Positions 1 to 12,083 of a stretch of 64,000 nucleotides of DNA are shown piece after piece. The number at the start of each line of letters is the position of its first letter. Position 1 is the first letter of the stretch. Made by a program: the position numbers and the translations under genes. The DNA comes from Sulfurimicrobium lacus. Lineage in GTDB: Bacteria; Pseudomonadota; Gammaproteobacteria; Burkholderiales; Sulfuricellaceae. The notes beneath the pieces are model-generated. The model did no database searches and was not told the DNA's origin. It was given only the letters and a program-made list of their open reading frames with translations. The stretch is taken from the NCBI RefSeq assembly GCF_011764585.1, contig NZ_AP022853.1, positions 1 to 64,000 on the forward strand, given 5' to 3'.

Positions 1-100
1 TGGATAAGTCCAGCCATTCGGACTACAATACTTAGTCATTAACCGGCTTAATATTATTTTAATATGCCGGCTTTAACTGTATACAGCGTCTAGGCATTCA
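1..100. promoter_or_regulatory. dnaA upstream region, possible edge of oriC
   Basis: The first bases, tggataa, match seven bases of an inverted DnaA box (TTATCCACA) cut by the window edge. An AT-rich stretch follows at 48-65, flanked by two copies of ccggctt (43-49 and 67-73). This would suit a dnaA promoter or part of a replication origin lying mostly to the left of the window. No clear -35/-10 pair was identified. Confidence 0.3.
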
Positions 101-1432
101 ATGGAAACTTTCTGGCAAGCTTGTCTGAGCCGTTTTGAGCAAGAGCTTACCCCGCAGCAATTCAATAACTGGATTAAACCCCTCCGCTTCGTATCAGGCC
201 CCGATTTCATGAGGATCGAGGCCCCCAACCGTTTTATCGTGCAATGGGTAAAGGACAAATTTCTTAGCCGCTTCGAGGAAATGGGCGAGGCCCACTTCTC
301 ACGACCGATACAATTATCCTTGGTTGTTGCGGAAAACAAGGAAATTAAAGAAAACAAACCATTGCCCGTAAAATCCGTACCAACCCCTGTAGCACGCTCG
401 GGCAGAAGCGAAAAATCGGGGCTCAATCCTTCATTTACTTTTGCCAACTTCGTCACAGGCAAGGCAAATCAACTTGCCCGGGCTGCGGCTTTGCAAGTGG
501 CCGAAAACCCGGGTACCGCATATAACCCGCTGTTCGTTTATGGCGGTGTCGGTCTGGGAAAAACCCACCTGATCCAGGCTATAGGGAATTACGTCCAAGA
601 ACAGAACAGTAATGCAAAAATAAGCTATCTGCACGCAGAACGCTATGTTTCAGACGTTGTGAGGGCTTACCAACATAAAGCTTTCGATGATTTCAAACGC
701 TACTATCATTCCCTCGATTTGTTGTTGATTGACGACATCCAGTTCTTCAGTGGAAAAGCGCGTACGCAGGAAGAATTTTTCTATGCTTTCAATGCTCTCA
801 TTGAGAGCAAGAAACAGGTGATCATTACCTGCGACACCTATCCCAAACAAATTTCAGGCATGGAAGATCGCTTGATTTCACGCTTCGGATGGGGCCTTAC
901 GGTTGCGATCGAGCCTCCGGAACTAGAAATGCGCGTGGCAATCCTGCTCAAAAAAGCGGAAATGGAAGGCTTCCATCTGGATGACGATGTAGCTTTTTTT
1001 ATTGCCAAACAGATTCGTTCCAATGTGCGCGAACTTGAAGGCGCCCTCAAAAAGGTCATTGCATATTCCCGCTTTACCGGACACGCAATTGGCCTGGATC
1101 TCGCCAAGGAAGCCTTAAAAGACTTGCTGGCAGTACAAAATCGTCAGATCTCGATAGAAAACATACAGAAGACGGTCGCTGATTATTACAAAATCAAAGT
1201 TGCCGAAATGTATTCCAAGAAGCGCTCTCGAAATGTTGCGCGTCCTCGTCAGGTTGCCATGGCACTGGCCAAGGAATTAACTCATTTGAGTTTTCCGGAA
1301 ATTGGAGATGCTTTTGGTGGTCGCGATCATACGACCGTCATGTATGCTTGTCGCAAAATTGAAGAACTTAAAATAAGTGAATCAGGAATTACACGAGATA
1401 TCAGTGTGTTATTACAAGTGTTGAGAAGTTGA
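101..1432 (+). CDS. dnaA: Chromosomal replication initiator protein DnaA
   Basis: This is the AAA+ ATPase that binds DnaA boxes, melts oriC and loads DnaB. At 443 aa it is of usual length. Domain I lies at about 1-75, followed by a short linker. The Walker A motif GGVGLGKT is at 148-155 and the Walker B motif LLIDDIQ is around 207-213. The C-terminal domain IV carries the DnaA signature [12 protein letters not shown] from residue 406. Its neighbour dnaN follows after a 190-bp AT-rich gap. The gene looks richer in A+T than genes further right. Confidence 0.98.
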   Translation: METFWQACLSRFEQELTPQQFNNWIKPLRFVSGPDFMRIEAPNRFIVQWVKDKFLSRFEEMGEAHFSRPIQLSLVVAENKEIKENKPLPVKSVPTPVARSGRSEKSGLNPSFTFANFVTGKANQLARAAALQVAENPGTAYNPLFVYGGVGLGKTHLIQAIGNYVQEQNSNAKISYLHAERYVSDVVRAYQHKAFDDFKRYYHSLDLLLIDDIQFFSGKARTQEEFFYAFNALIESKKQVIITCDTYPKQISGMEDRLISRFGWGLTVAIEPPELEMRVAILLKKAEMEGFHLDDDVAFFIAKQIRSNVRELEGALKKVIAYSRFTGHAIGLDLAKEALKDLLAVQNRQISIENIQKTVADYYKIKVAEMYSKKRSRNVARPRQVAMALAKELTHLSFPEIGDAFGGRDHTTVMYACRKIEELKISESGITRDISVLLQVLRS

Positions 1433-1622
1433 ACAAGCTGTGAGTGAATTGTGCGTAAGCAGGGTGTTTGAGGCGCTCAAGAAAACAATTCACAAACTAC
1501 GCACATCCCATGCAACGATTTATACAGGCTTTTAGAACTTAGTTATCATATTGAAAATTATAGATATTACTGTCTTATACAAAATACTGTCAGTGCTTAT
1601 CTATTAGTATCAGGATATATAT
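1433..1622. other. AT-rich dnaA-dnaN intergenic region with DnaA-box-like 9-mers
   Basis: This 190-bp spacer is markedly AT-rich towards its right half. It holds 9-mers resembling DnaA boxes with one to three mismatches: ttatacagg at 1520-1528, ttatacaaa at 1575-1583 and ttatctatt at 1597-1605. They could serve in dnaA autoregulation or as part of the origin. No perfect TTATCCACA is present, so this is weak. The dnaN promoter should also lie here. Confidence 0.35.
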
Positions 1623-2729
1623 ATGTTATTTATTAAAATAAACAAGGAAGAATTCCTTAAACCGCTGCAGGCAGTTGCCGGTATCGTGGAGCGACGGCAC
1701 ACCCTACCTATTCTGTCGAATGTGTTAATTCAGAATGATGATTCCGGTCTCTCTTTCATCGCCACCGACCTCGAAATTCAGATAACTGCAACCTCCCCTA
1801 GCAGTGGAAGTGTTGAAAACAGTGCAATTACCGTTTCCGCAAAAAAACTGCAAGATATCGTGCGAGCTCTTCCCGATAACGCAGAGATAACCTTCGATAG
1901 CAAGGATAGTCGCTTACAGCTAAAGGCGGGGAAAAGCCAATTCAATCTGCAAACCTTACCTGCAGATGACTTTCCAAAACTGGCACTGTCAGACGAGGAG
2001 GTATCTGAAATCTCCCTGCCACAGTCCACGCTGAGACATTTGTTTAACCAGGTGCAATATGCCATGGCCCAGCAGGACATACGCTATTACCTTAATGGCC
2101 TGTTGATGGTACTTGAGCCGGGCATGATCAAGGTTGTGGCAACTGACGGCCATCGGCTTAGCCTGGCGGGCATGGAAGTGCCATCGATCCAGCAAGCGGC
2201 GGAGGCGATTCTGCCGCGCAAAACGGTAACTGAACTCATCAAGTTGCTCGCAGATGTCGATGATGAAGTAAAAGTGCGACTAGGGAAGAATCTGGTCACC
2301 TTCAGTTTTGGCAACATCAACCTGGTTTCGAAAGTAATCGAAGGGAAGTTCCCTGACTACAACAAGGTTGTGCCGATCAATTACCAGAATCATGTTTTGC
2401 TGGATCGCCTTACCCTGCTTAGGGCCATGCAAAGAGCGGCAATTTTGTCCAACGAAAAATTCCGTGGTGTTCGGCTGGTTCTTACGCAAAACAGCTTGCG
2501 GGTAATCTGCAATAACACGGAACAGGAAGAGGCCGAGGAAGAAATTGAAATCAATTACACTAGCGAACCGCTGGATATTGGTTTTAATGTAACGTATCTG
2601 CTGGATGTCCTGAACAACATTGCGACCAGCGAAGTTGATTGCGCCTTTGGCGATCCGAACAGCAGCTGCCTCATAACGGTACCAGGGGATGACCGTTTCA
2701 AATACGTCGTTATGCCGATGCGCATCTAA
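1623..2729 (+). CDS. dnaN: DNA polymerase III beta subunit (sliding clamp)
   Basis: A 368-aa protein that forms the ring clamp tethering DNA polymerase III and other clamp-binding proteins to DNA. Length and full-length similarity fit the family: the N-terminus contains the typical RRHTLPILSNVLI stretch, and the C-terminus ends in YVVMPMRI, close to the conserved VMPMRL clamp-pocket tail. The ATG at 1623 follows a weak agga. It is the second gene of the replication cluster. recF does not follow; gyrB does. Confidence 0.97.
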   Translation: MLFIKINKEEFLKPLQAVAGIVERRHTLPILSNVLIQNDDSGLSFIATDLEIQITATSPSSGSVENSAITVSAKKLQDIVRALPDNAEITFDSKDSRLQLKAGKSQFNLQTLPADDFPKLALSDEEVSEISLPQSTLRHLFNQVQYAMAQQDIRYYLNGLLMVLEPGMIKVVATDGHRLSLAGMEVPSIQQAAEAILPRKTVTELIKLLADVDDEVKVRLGKNLVTFSFGNINLVSKVIEGKFPDYNKVVPINYQNHVLLDRLTLLRAMQRAAILSNEKFRGVRLVLTQNSLRVICNNTEQEEAEEEIEINYTSEPLDIGFNVTYLLDVLNNIATSEVDCAFGDPNSSCLITVPGDDRFKYVVMPMRI

Positions 2730-2761
2730 CCCGCGCGAAAACCCCTGACCGTGTAGAAACC

Positions 2762-5179
<2,418 letters not shown>

Positions 5180-5196
5180 GATCGTTTCAAGCCACT

Positions 5197-5232
5197 AAAA
5201 GAAAAAAGCCCTAGTCAGGGCTTTTTTCTTTT
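5197..5232. terminator. Bidirectional rho-independent terminator between gyrB and topA
   Basis: A perfect 16-bp inverted repeat (5197-5212 and 5217-5232) with a 4-base agtc loop. The GC core gccct/agggc is flanked by A and T runs, so an RNA from either strand forms a hairpin followed by a U-tract. It can end both gyrB (plus) and topA (minus), which converge here. Confidence 0.9.
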
Positions 5233-5281
5233 GCGAGTAGACCGCAGGTCAGGAGGGACCGATAACCACGCTAGCCAAGGA

Positions 5282-7555
5282 TTATTCGGGTGCGGCGACC
5301 TGCTCCACAAAGCCACATTCCTTTTGCGGACAAACCTTCTCCGTTCCGCGCCGTTTGGTGATCTTGATGGTCAGAATGGGCCAGCCGCACTTGGGGCAAG
5401 GTTCATTGATGGGCGGGTTCCAAGTAGCATATTTGCACTTCGGGTAGCAGTTGCAGGAATAGAAAAGCTTTCCATAACGGCTCTTACGCTCGATCAGAGT
5501 CCCTTCCTTGCATTCAGGGCATGTCACGCCGGTGTCTTTGGGTTTTTCTAGGGGCTCGATGAATTTGCACTTAGGGTAGCTGGTGCAGCCGATGAACTTG
5601 CCGTACGGTCCGACCTTGATAACCAGCTGGCTGTTGCATTGTGGGCAGAGACGATCTTCAACGATGACAGGCTGAGTGGTTTCACCCGGTTCGCCATCGA
5701 CGTTGCGCGTGTAGTCGCATTCAGGATAGCCGGAACAGCCGATGAATTTGCCGCGCTTGCCGAGGCGGCTGGTAAGGGGTTTACCGCATTTCGGACAAGC
5801 CTCGTCCAATATCTCAACACCAGGCCGATCCACGTCTTTTTTCTCTGCGATTTGCTGGTTGAACCCGGTCCAGAACTCATCCAGTACAGGAATCCACTCT
5901 CGTTTGCCCGTTGAGATCAGGTCCAGTTCATCTTCAAGTTTGGCGGTGAAATCGTAATCCACATAACGCGTGAAGTGTTCGGTGAGGAATTTGTTCACCA
6001 CTCTACCAACGTCCGTGGGTATGAAGCGTTTCTTGTCCAGGAGCGTATATTCGCGCGCAATCAGGGTGCTGATGATGCTCGCGTAAGTCGATGGGCGACC
6101 GATACCGAACTCTTCCAGTGCCTTTACCAGGCTCGCTTCGGAGTATCGCGGGGGCGGCTGGGTGAAATGTTGTTCGCCGGCGATCTGGTCGATGGCGACC
6201 TGTTCGCCTTTTTCCAGTGGCGGCAGCTTGCTTTCACCCTCTTCCTCGCTGTCATCCTCGCCTTCCTGATATACCGCAATATAGCCGGGGAAGACCATGG
6301 TCTGACCAGTCGCGCGAAACAGGTTCTCTTCGCCACCCACGGCAAGATCCAGGCTGACGGTATCAAACTTGGCGGGGCTAATCTGGCATGACAGGGTGCG
6401 CTTCCATATCATTTCATAGAGCTTTGACTGATCGGCGGTCAGGAACGGCTTCATTTCCTGTGGGGTGCGCAGGATCGAGGTCGGGCGCACGGCTTCGTGT
6501 GCCTCCTGCGCATTCTTTGATTTGTTTTTGTAACTTACGGCAGCCTTGGGCAGATACTCGGCACTGAAATTACTGCCAATATAGGCTCGGATTTCCTCGA
6601 GCGCCTCGTTGGCGAGGCTGACAGAGTCGGTACGCATGTAGGTGATCAAACCCACCGTGCCGCCACCGATGTCGATACCTTCATACAGTTGTTGCGCCAC
6701 CTTCATGGCTCGATCGGTGGAAAAGCCCAGTTTGCGCACCGCTTCCTGTTGCAGTGTCGAGGTCGTAAATGGAGCCGCGGCCTGGCGTTGTTTTCGCTTC
6801 TTTTCTACCTGGATTACGGTTGCATGGTCGTTGCCGGCAGTGAGATGTGCGACGATGGCAGACTGCTGTTCGGCATTGGTAACGCTGAACTGCGTGAGTT
6901 TTTCCCCCTTGTACTGGAATAGCTTGGCGTTGAACTTCTGGCGCCCTTTATGGCTGTCCAGGTGGATGCTCCAGTATTCCTGGGTTTGGAATTTCTCGAT
7001 TTCCAGTTCGCGTTCGACAATCAGGCGCAGTGCCGGGCTTTGCACCCTGCCTGCGGAAAGGCCGCGCCGGATCTTGCGCCACAACAGCGGCGAGAGATTG
7101 AAACCCACGAGGTAATCGAGTGCACGCCGTGCCTGTTGGGCATTGACCATGTCCATGTCGATGTCGCGGGGCTCCGCGACAGCGGCCTGGACCGCGGACT
7201 GTGTAATTTCATGGAACACTACGCGTTTAAGTATCTTGTTTTTGAGCAGTTTTTTGCTTTTAAGAATTTCTGCCAAATGCCAGGCGATGGCTTCTCCTTC
7301 GCGGTCCGGGTCGGTCGCGAGGTAGATGGTATCGGCTTCTTTGACTGCCTTGGCAATTGCATCAACGTGCTTGGAGTTGCGCGCGATGAGTTCGTATTTC
7401 ATGGCGAAATCGTGAGCGGTATCCACCGCGCCCTGCTTCGGCACGAGGTCGCGTACGTGGCCATAGGAGGCGAGCACCTCGAAATCTTTGCCCAGATATT
7501 TCTTCAGGGTTTTGCCTTTGGAGGGCGATTCGACGATCAGGAGAGTAGATGACAT
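5282..7555 (-). CDS. topA: DNA topoisomerase I
   Basis: A type IA topoisomerase that relaxes negative supercoils. It has 757 aa. The N-terminal TOPRIM domain contains Glu9 and the DPDREGEA acidic motif (82-89). The catalytic tyrosine is Tyr306 in the LITYMRTDS motif. The C-terminal third carries four Cys-rich zinc-ribbon modules (each starting CPxC), which help bind single-stranded DNA. It is convergent with gyrB, giving a supercoiling pair at one locus, and its promoter should lie in the short gap above 7555. Confidence 0.97.
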   Translation of the reverse strand: MSSTLLIVESPSKGKTLKKYLGKDFEVLASYGHVRDLVPKQGAVDTAHDFAMKYELIARNSKHVDAIAKAVKEADTIYLATDPDREGEAIAWHLAEILKSKKLLKNKILKRVVFHEITQSAVQAAVAEPRDIDMDMVNAQQARRALDYLVGFNLSPLLWRKIRRGLSAGRVQSPALRLIVERELEIEKFQTQEYWSIHLDSHKGRQKFNAKLFQYKGEKLTQFSVTNAEQQSAIVAHLTAGNDHATVIQVEKKRKQRQAAAPFTTSTLQQEAVRKLGFSTDRAMKVAQQLYEGIDIGGGTVGLITYMRTDSVSLANEALEEIRAYIGSNFSAEYLPKAAVSYKNKSKNAQEAHEAVRPTSILRTPQEMKPFLTADQSKLYEMIWKRTLSCQISPAKFDTVSLDLAVGGEENLFRATGQTMVFPGYIAVYQEGEDDSEEEGESKLPPLEKGEQVAIDQIAGEQHFTQPPPRYSEASLVKALEEFGIGRPSTYASIISTLIAREYTLLDKKRFIPTDVGRVVNKFLTEHFTRYVDYDFTAKLEDELDLISTGKREWIPVLDEFWTGFNQQIAEKKDVDRPGVEILDEACPKCGKPLTSRLGKRGKFIGCSGYPECDYTRNVDGEPGETTQPVIVEDRLCPQCNSQLVIKVGPYGKFIGCTSYPKCKFIEPLEKPKDTGVTCPECKEGTLIERKSRYGKLFYSCNCYPKCKYATWNPPINEPCPKCGWPILTIKITKRRGTEKVCPQKECGFVEQVAAPE

Positions 7556-7606
7556 AAGGGGCTATTGCGCTGAAGGTGGCGTCAGCTCTGTATTAGAGGT
7601 TATGAG

Positions 7607-8068
7607 TTAGTGCATTTGCGGCGTGTTGTCGCCGAACAGCAGGTCTTCGATGAAGAGGTAATCTTCCGCCGCGCCTTGGCTCCACAACACGATGAGTACG
7701 ATCCATTTTACTTGTTCGAGGCCCACATCACGGTCATTTAAAGCCAGAATACGGTCGATCACCCACTCCCGTTGCACCGGGTTGAGAATTTTGGAGACCT
7801 CGAGGAAGGTGAGAAATCCGCGACTCTCCGAGTCAATTTTTTTCTGCTCGATATCGGCGTAAATCCGAGCGGATGTACTGTCTGCCATGCTGTTCGGGTA
7901 TGGGGAGCTGGATAATGTTTCCAGCCCGTTTAGCCAGTCGAAGGCTAGATTGATTTCCGTGCTGTCAAAACCGGCGGCCGACAACTCCTGCTCCAGCGTG
8001 CCCTGGTCAGGGTGAAGGTCTGCTTCGAAATAATTTTCGAACAGATAGACGAGAATGTCGAACATCAT
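7607..8068 (-). CDS. smg: Smg family protein (DUF494)
   Basis: A 153-aa protein of the Smg/DUF494 family, found next to dprA in many Beta- and Gammaproteobacteria. Its molecular role is not established. The start MMFDILVYLFENYF is typical of the family; a longer reading from 8128 would add about 20 residues that do not look like the family. An aaagg sequence lies about 12 bases before ATG. It follows dprA with a 16-bp gap, so the two are probably co-transcribed. Confidence 0.88.
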   Translation of the reverse strand: MMFDILVYLFENYFEADLHPDQGTLEQELSAAGFDSTEINLAFDWLNGLETLSSSPYPNSMADSTSARIYADIEQKKIDSESRGFLTFLEVSKILNPVQREWVIDRILALNDRDVGLEQVKWIVLIVLWSQGAAEDYLFIEDLLFGDNTPQMH

Positions 8069-8084
8069 GTTTTGGGTTGGCCTT

Positions 8085-9194
8085 TTAATCTGGCGTACTA
8101 ATATGGTTGCAACTCTGGAACAAGCCACCCGGCAGGCTGCTCACTTGGCCCGCTAATTCCATCGATAACAGGATGGCGCAAACGCTATCACTCGTCAAGC
8201 CGCTACAGGCCACCAGTGCGTCGATCGCGATCGGGTCGAAGCCAAGGCAGTGCCTCAGTCGCTTTTCGTTTTCGCTCGTTGCAGAGGTGGGCTGGCAAGG
8301 GGAAATCGTGGACGCCGCGGCAGGGTACCCGAATTCGTCGAGTATGTCCTGCGCGTTCTCTACCAGCTTGGCCCCCTGCTTGATCAGAAAATGACACCCT
8401 TTTGCCAGGGGGGAATGTATCGAGCCGGGGATGGCGAACACATCCCGCCCCTGTTCAGCGGCCAGTCGCGCGGTAATCAGGGAGCCGCTCTGCAATGCTG
8501 CTTCTATCACCAGGCATCCCTGGGAAATGCCGCTGATGATGCGGTTGCGGCGGGGGAAGTTTTGTGACTTTGAGGGCGTTCCGATAGGGAATTCCGATAC
8601 CAACGCGCCGTTTTGTGCCAACTCGTGAGCCAAATCGCGGTGGCGTGCAGGATAGACGATGTCGAGCCCGGTTCCTACTACAGCGATGCTGCTGGCAGCT
8701 CCTTGCAGGGCACCCCGGTGCGCTGCGCCGTCGATGCCGAGAGCCATGCCGCTGACGATGCACAAGCCGCTGTCGCTGAGAAAGCGCGCAAAAGTTTGTG
8801 CATTGGTGAGCCCTTGGGGGGTGGCGTTGCGGCTGCCGACGATGGCGAGGGCGGGCTGATTGAGTAAATCCCGCCGTCCTTTGACATACAAAAGGGGTGG
8901 CGGGTCGGGTATTTCCAACAGGCCGCGTGGGTAATCAGTGTCGGCCAGGGTAACGATGTGGTTACCTGGCTCTTCCAGCCACCTCAGAGTAGGAGCGACG
9001 GCGTCTTGATCTGGGCCGGTAGCGATGGCACGAGCGATGGGAGCGCGCACCACCTTTTCCAGTGCACCGGGCCGAGCCGCAAAGATTTTTGCAGGTTCAC
9101 CGAAGCTCTGCAGCAGGCTCCGGTATGTTTCACCCCCCAAGCCCGGGATCAGGCTCAGGGCAACCCACTGTGAAGAGTCTTGGGTGCTACTCAA
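8085..9194 (-). CDS. dprA: DNA processing protein DprA (Smf)
   Basis: DprA binds incoming single-stranded DNA and loads RecA during natural transformation. The protein has 369 aa. An N-terminal SAM-like helical part (with LIPGLGGETYRSLLQ) precedes the Rossmann-like domain containing AIVGSRNATPQG, VSGMALGIDGAAHRGAL and a VYPARHRDLA stretch. A winged-helix DprA C-terminal domain lies at about 305-365. Its start overlaps the stop of the upstream LysM gene by 4 bp, so the order LysM-dprA-smg is one operon. Confidence 0.95.
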   Translation of the reverse strand: MSSTQDSSQWVALSLIPGLGGETYRSLLQSFGEPAKIFAARPGALEKVVRAPIARAIATGPDQDAVAPTLRWLEEPGNHIVTLADTDYPRGLLEIPDPPPLLYVKGRRDLLNQPALAIVGSRNATPQGLTNAQTFARFLSDSGLCIVSGMALGIDGAAHRGALQGAASSIAVVGTGLDIVYPARHRDLAHELAQNGALVSEFPIGTPSKSQNFPRRNRIISGISQGCLVIEAALQSGSLITARLAAEQGRDVFAIPGSIHSPLAKGCHFLIKQGAKLVENAQDILDEFGYPAAASTISPCQPTSATSENEKRLRHCLGFDPIAIDALVACSGLTSDSVCAILLSMELAGQVSSLPGGLFQSCNHISTPD

Positions 9195-10465
9195 GGATTC
9201 TTGACGACATCCAGCAGGTAAACTGGCCGGCTGGAACTCATGACCAAGGCATACGAAACCCGGTTGAATACACGGTAGACAAAAATAAGACCGGTGCGCG
9301 AGTCAGGCAGGGTAACTGCATCGGGCCTTTCAGTACGGCAATGCAAGGTGTAGACGTCCTTGGGATTGAAGGTTTGGCCAAAGCTGACCTTTGCGCCCGG
9401 TTTCAGGCAGCCGATATCGGTGTAGATCACGCTTCTTGCAGCAGCATCCGCGGGAGACTTGCAGGGTTCGAGCGTATCCTTGGGATCGTAAAACTGGTCG
9501 AATTTGATGGATTGGTCTTCCTTCACGCATTCCCTGTCCACATAGCGCCAGGCTTTCTTGCTGGTGTTATCGCTAGTGGGTTGGACGGTGCGGCCCTTGC
9601 GGTAAACCGCCAGGACGTTGCCCTCCTCAAGTCCGTCTTTACTACCTTTGTTGATAACCACAGTTTGGTATTTTGCTGCTTCGTTACTCGGACCATAAGC
9701 AGAAATGATGCTGCCGTTGATCGATTTCGTCGGTGCATGCGGCACAGCCTGTAACACGCGGTTCGGCGTACTCGGCATCAGGCGGTCATCGCGGCGCGCT
9801 TCCTGAACAGCGCGGGTGATTTCCAGGGTCATGACGTCGTCGCTCTGTACTGTTCTGGACTCGCCTATATATTCCGATTCATATCCGAGCGTTTCCTCGG
9901 TGTCTGGATCGATAAGTGCTTTCCCTTTGCGGAAAATGCCCCAGTTTCTGGTTTCGCTGTCCTTTGCGGCACCGTTGGCATAGATCTTGTCCCCTGGCCC
10001 TATGATGTTGCGTTCATCTTCAGTGCCGACAATATAAGGAGCATCGTCCAACGTATCGCCATCAAGAATCAATGCTTGGGTCAGGAACGGGCCAATTGCG
10101 GAGGAAGGGATTGGCGGTATGGCCTGCGATTCGAGCGATTCGGCGCGGACGCGCGGGCTGAGTTTTTCCGTTCGTTCCCCCTTGAGCAAGCGCAGGTGAG
10201 GCGACCCGCCCGTCATGTCAAGAACGATCTTGTCGCCAGGGTAGATCCAGTGAGGATTTTTGATCTGCTCGCGGTTCATTCTCCACAGCTCGGGCCAGCG
10301 CCACGGATCCTTGAGAAAGCGCGACGAGATCCCCCACAGGGTGTCACCTTTTACGACCGTGTATTGCTGGGGTGGATTGTCCTGAAGTTTGATTTCATCG
10401 GCCCCAACCAGGGAGGAAATGAAGCCGGAAAGGGAAAGCACAGCTATAATGATGGGCTTACGCAT
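9191..10465 (-). CDS. LysM domain-containing exported protein
   Basis: A 424-aa protein with an N-terminal signal peptide (MRKPIIIAVLSLSGF, cleavage near SLVGADE) and one LysM domain at about 33-85 (YTVVKGDTLWGIS to YPGDKIVLD). LysM binds peptidoglycan, so the protein should sit at the periplasmic wall. The remaining 330 residues have no catalytic motif that I recognise. The ATG at 10465 was chosen because an acgagg ribosome site precedes it by 7 bases and the signal peptide begins there. It is commonly found upstream of dprA in this group. Confidence 0.88.
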   Translation of the reverse strand: MRKPIIIAVLSLSGFISSLVGADEIKLQDNPPQQYTVVKGDTLWGISSRFLKDPWRWPELWRMNREQIKNPHWIYPGDKIVLDMTGGSPHLRLLKGERTEKLSPRVRAESLESQAIPPIPSSAIGPFLTQALILDGDTLDDAPYIVGTEDERNIIGPGDKIYANGAAKDSETRNWGIFRKGKALIDPDTEETLGYESEYIGESRTVQSDDVMTLEITRAVQEARRDDRLMPSTPNRVLQAVPHAPTKSINGSIISAYGPSNEAAKYQTVVINKGSKDGLEEGNVLAVYRKGRTVQPTSDNTSKKAWRYVDRECVKEDQSIKFDQFYDPKDTLEPCKSPADAAARSVIYTDIGCLKPGAKVSFGQTFNPKDVYTLHCRTERPDAVTLPDSRTGLIFVYRVFNRVSYALVMSSSRPVYLLDVVKNP

Positions 10466-10524
10466 AGGGCGCCTCGTTCTTGTGAAGAACTTTTCTGGTC
10501 GTATCATAATCAGAAGTTCTGTAT

Positions 10525-10541
10525 GGCCAGCCCGGCTGGCC
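10525..10541. promoter_or_regulatory. Inverted repeat in the LysM/def divergent intergenic region
   Basis: ggccagc and gctggcc form 7-bp arms around a 3-base centre. This lies in the 130-bp region separating the divergent LysM gene (minus) and def (plus), followed by gtttaa direct repeats and an AT-rich run towards def. It could be an operator for either gene, but no regulator is known for it. Confidence 0.25.
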
Positions 10542-10595
10542 GGTTTAAGGTTTAAGTTAAATTCTGCATGTAATTAATTAAATAGGCAAGCATTT

Positions 10596-11099
10596 ATGGC
10601 CATTTTATCGATCCTGCATTATCCCGATCAGCGCTTGCATACCGTGGCCTCTCCGGTGCAGCAGGTCAATGCCGAAATCCGCAAGCTGGTGGATGACATG
10701 GCGCAGACCATGTACGCCGCGCCCGGCATCGGCCTTGCCGCGACCCAGGTGAATGTGCATAAACAGGTGATCGTGATCGACATTTCCGAGAAACACGACA
10801 AGTTGATGGCCTTGATCAATCCCCAGATCATTGCGCGCGACGGCGTAGCGGAGCGCGAGGAAGGATGTTTGTCGGTGCCGGGAATTTATGAAAAGGTCAG
10901 CCGTGCGGAGCGCGTTACCGTGGCGGCGCTGGATCGCGATGGAAAACCTTTCAAGCTTGATGCCGAGGGCTTGCTGGCGGTATGCATACAACATGAAATT
11001 GACCATCTGCAGGGTAAAGTGTTTGTTGAATACCTTTCCCGCCTCAAGCAGACACGGATCAAGATCAAAATGCAAAAGCTGCAGCGTGAGACCATGTAA
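10596..11099 (+). CDS. def: Peptide deformylase
   Basis: A metalloenzyme that removes the N-formyl group from nascent proteins. It has 167 aa. All three signature motifs are present: GIGLAATQV (44-52), EGCLSVP (89-95, metal ligand Cys91) and QHEIDHLQG (132-140, ligands His133 and His137 with catalytic Glu134). Its stop overlaps the fmt start (TAATG), the usual def-fmt pair in which the product of Fmt is later undone by Def. Confidence 0.98.
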   Translation: MAILSILHYPDQRLHTVASPVQQVNAEIRKLVDDMAQTMYAAPGIGLAATQVNVHKQVIVIDISEKHDKLMALINPQIIARDGVAEREEGCLSVPGIYEKVSRAERVTVAALDRDGKPFKLDAEGLLAVCIQHEIDHLQGKVFVEYLSRLKQTRIKIKMQKLQRETM

Positions 11100-12025
11100 T
11101 GCGACTGATTTTTGCCGGTACGCCGGAATTCGCCGCACAGGCGCTGGACGCCCTGATCGGTGCCGGGCATGAAATCGCGCTAGTACTCACTCAGCCGGAC
11201 CGCCCCGCCGGGCGGGGAATGAGTCTTGCTATGAGTGCGGTGAAACAGCTGGCGCTTAAGCATGACTTAACGGTACTCCAGCCCGCCAGCCTGAGGGAGC
11301 CGGAAATCCAGGCACAGCTCGCCGCCGCTGGAGTGGAAGTCATGGTCGTAGCGGCGTACGGCTTGATTTTGCCTCAAGCCGTGCTCGATATTCCTTTGCG
11401 CGGTTGTCTCAACATCCATGCCTCCCTGCTGCCGCGCTGGCGCGGCGCGGCGCCGATTCAGCGCGCGATCCTGGCCGGAGACGCGGAAACCGGCATCACC
11501 ATCATGCAGATGGACGAGGGGCTGGATACCGGGGCGATGTTGCTCAAGTTCCCCGTCCCGATCATGGCGGACGACACCGCCGAGACCCTGCACGACAAAC
11601 TTGCGGTACTGGGTGGCGACGCCATCGTTGCCGCACTGTCTCAGTTGCAGGTCGACGTATTGGGCGCACAACCCCAGGATGACCGTCTCGCCACCTATGC
11701 CGCCAAGCTGACCAAGGCGGAGGGTAAGCTTGACTGGGGACGTTCGGCGCATGAACTGGAGCGCGCGGTTCGCGCTTACAACCCATTCCCGGTCGCCCAG
11801 GCGGCGTTCAGGGGCGTGACCTGGCGCATCTGGCAGGCGACGACGTCGAGTGAGCGCGGTGCGCCGGGGGAAGTCCTGCGCGCCGACAAGGATGGCGTGC
11901 TGGTGGCCTGCGGCGAAGGGGCGCTGCTGCTGCAGGGGGTCCAGAAGGCCGGAGGCAAGCGCTTGCCGATGGCGCAGTTTCTGCCGGGCAATCCGGTAAG
12001 GGCGGGCGAGCGTTTCGATGCTTGA
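11099..12025 (+). CDS. fmt: Methionyl-tRNA formyltransferase
   Basis: Formylates the initiator Met-tRNA using 10-formyl-tetrahydrofolate. It has 308 aa. The catalytic residues Asn105, His107 and Asp143 are seen in the LNIHASLLPRWRGAAP and MDEGLDTG motifs, and the C-terminal tRNA-binding OB-like domain occupies about 205-308. It overlaps def by one base and is followed after 58 bp by htpX. Confidence 0.98.
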   Translation: MRLIFAGTPEFAAQALDALIGAGHEIALVLTQPDRPAGRGMSLAMSAVKQLALKHDLTVLQPASLREPEIQAQLAAAGVEVMVVAAYGLILPQAVLDIPLRGCLNIHASLLPRWRGAAPIQRAILAGDAETGITIMQMDEGLDTGAMLLKFPVPIMADDTAETLHDKLAVLGGDAIVAALSQLQVDVLGAQPQDDRLATYAAKLTKAEGKLDWGRSAHELERAVRAYNPFPVAQAAFRGVTWRIWQATTSSERGAPGEVLRADKDGVLVACGEGALLLQGVQKAGGKRLPMAQFLPGNPVRAGERFDA

Positions 12026-12083
12026 ATTTGCCGCGCATCCCCCCATTTTGGGAATGGGTTAATGTCGAACTTCAGGAACTGAC

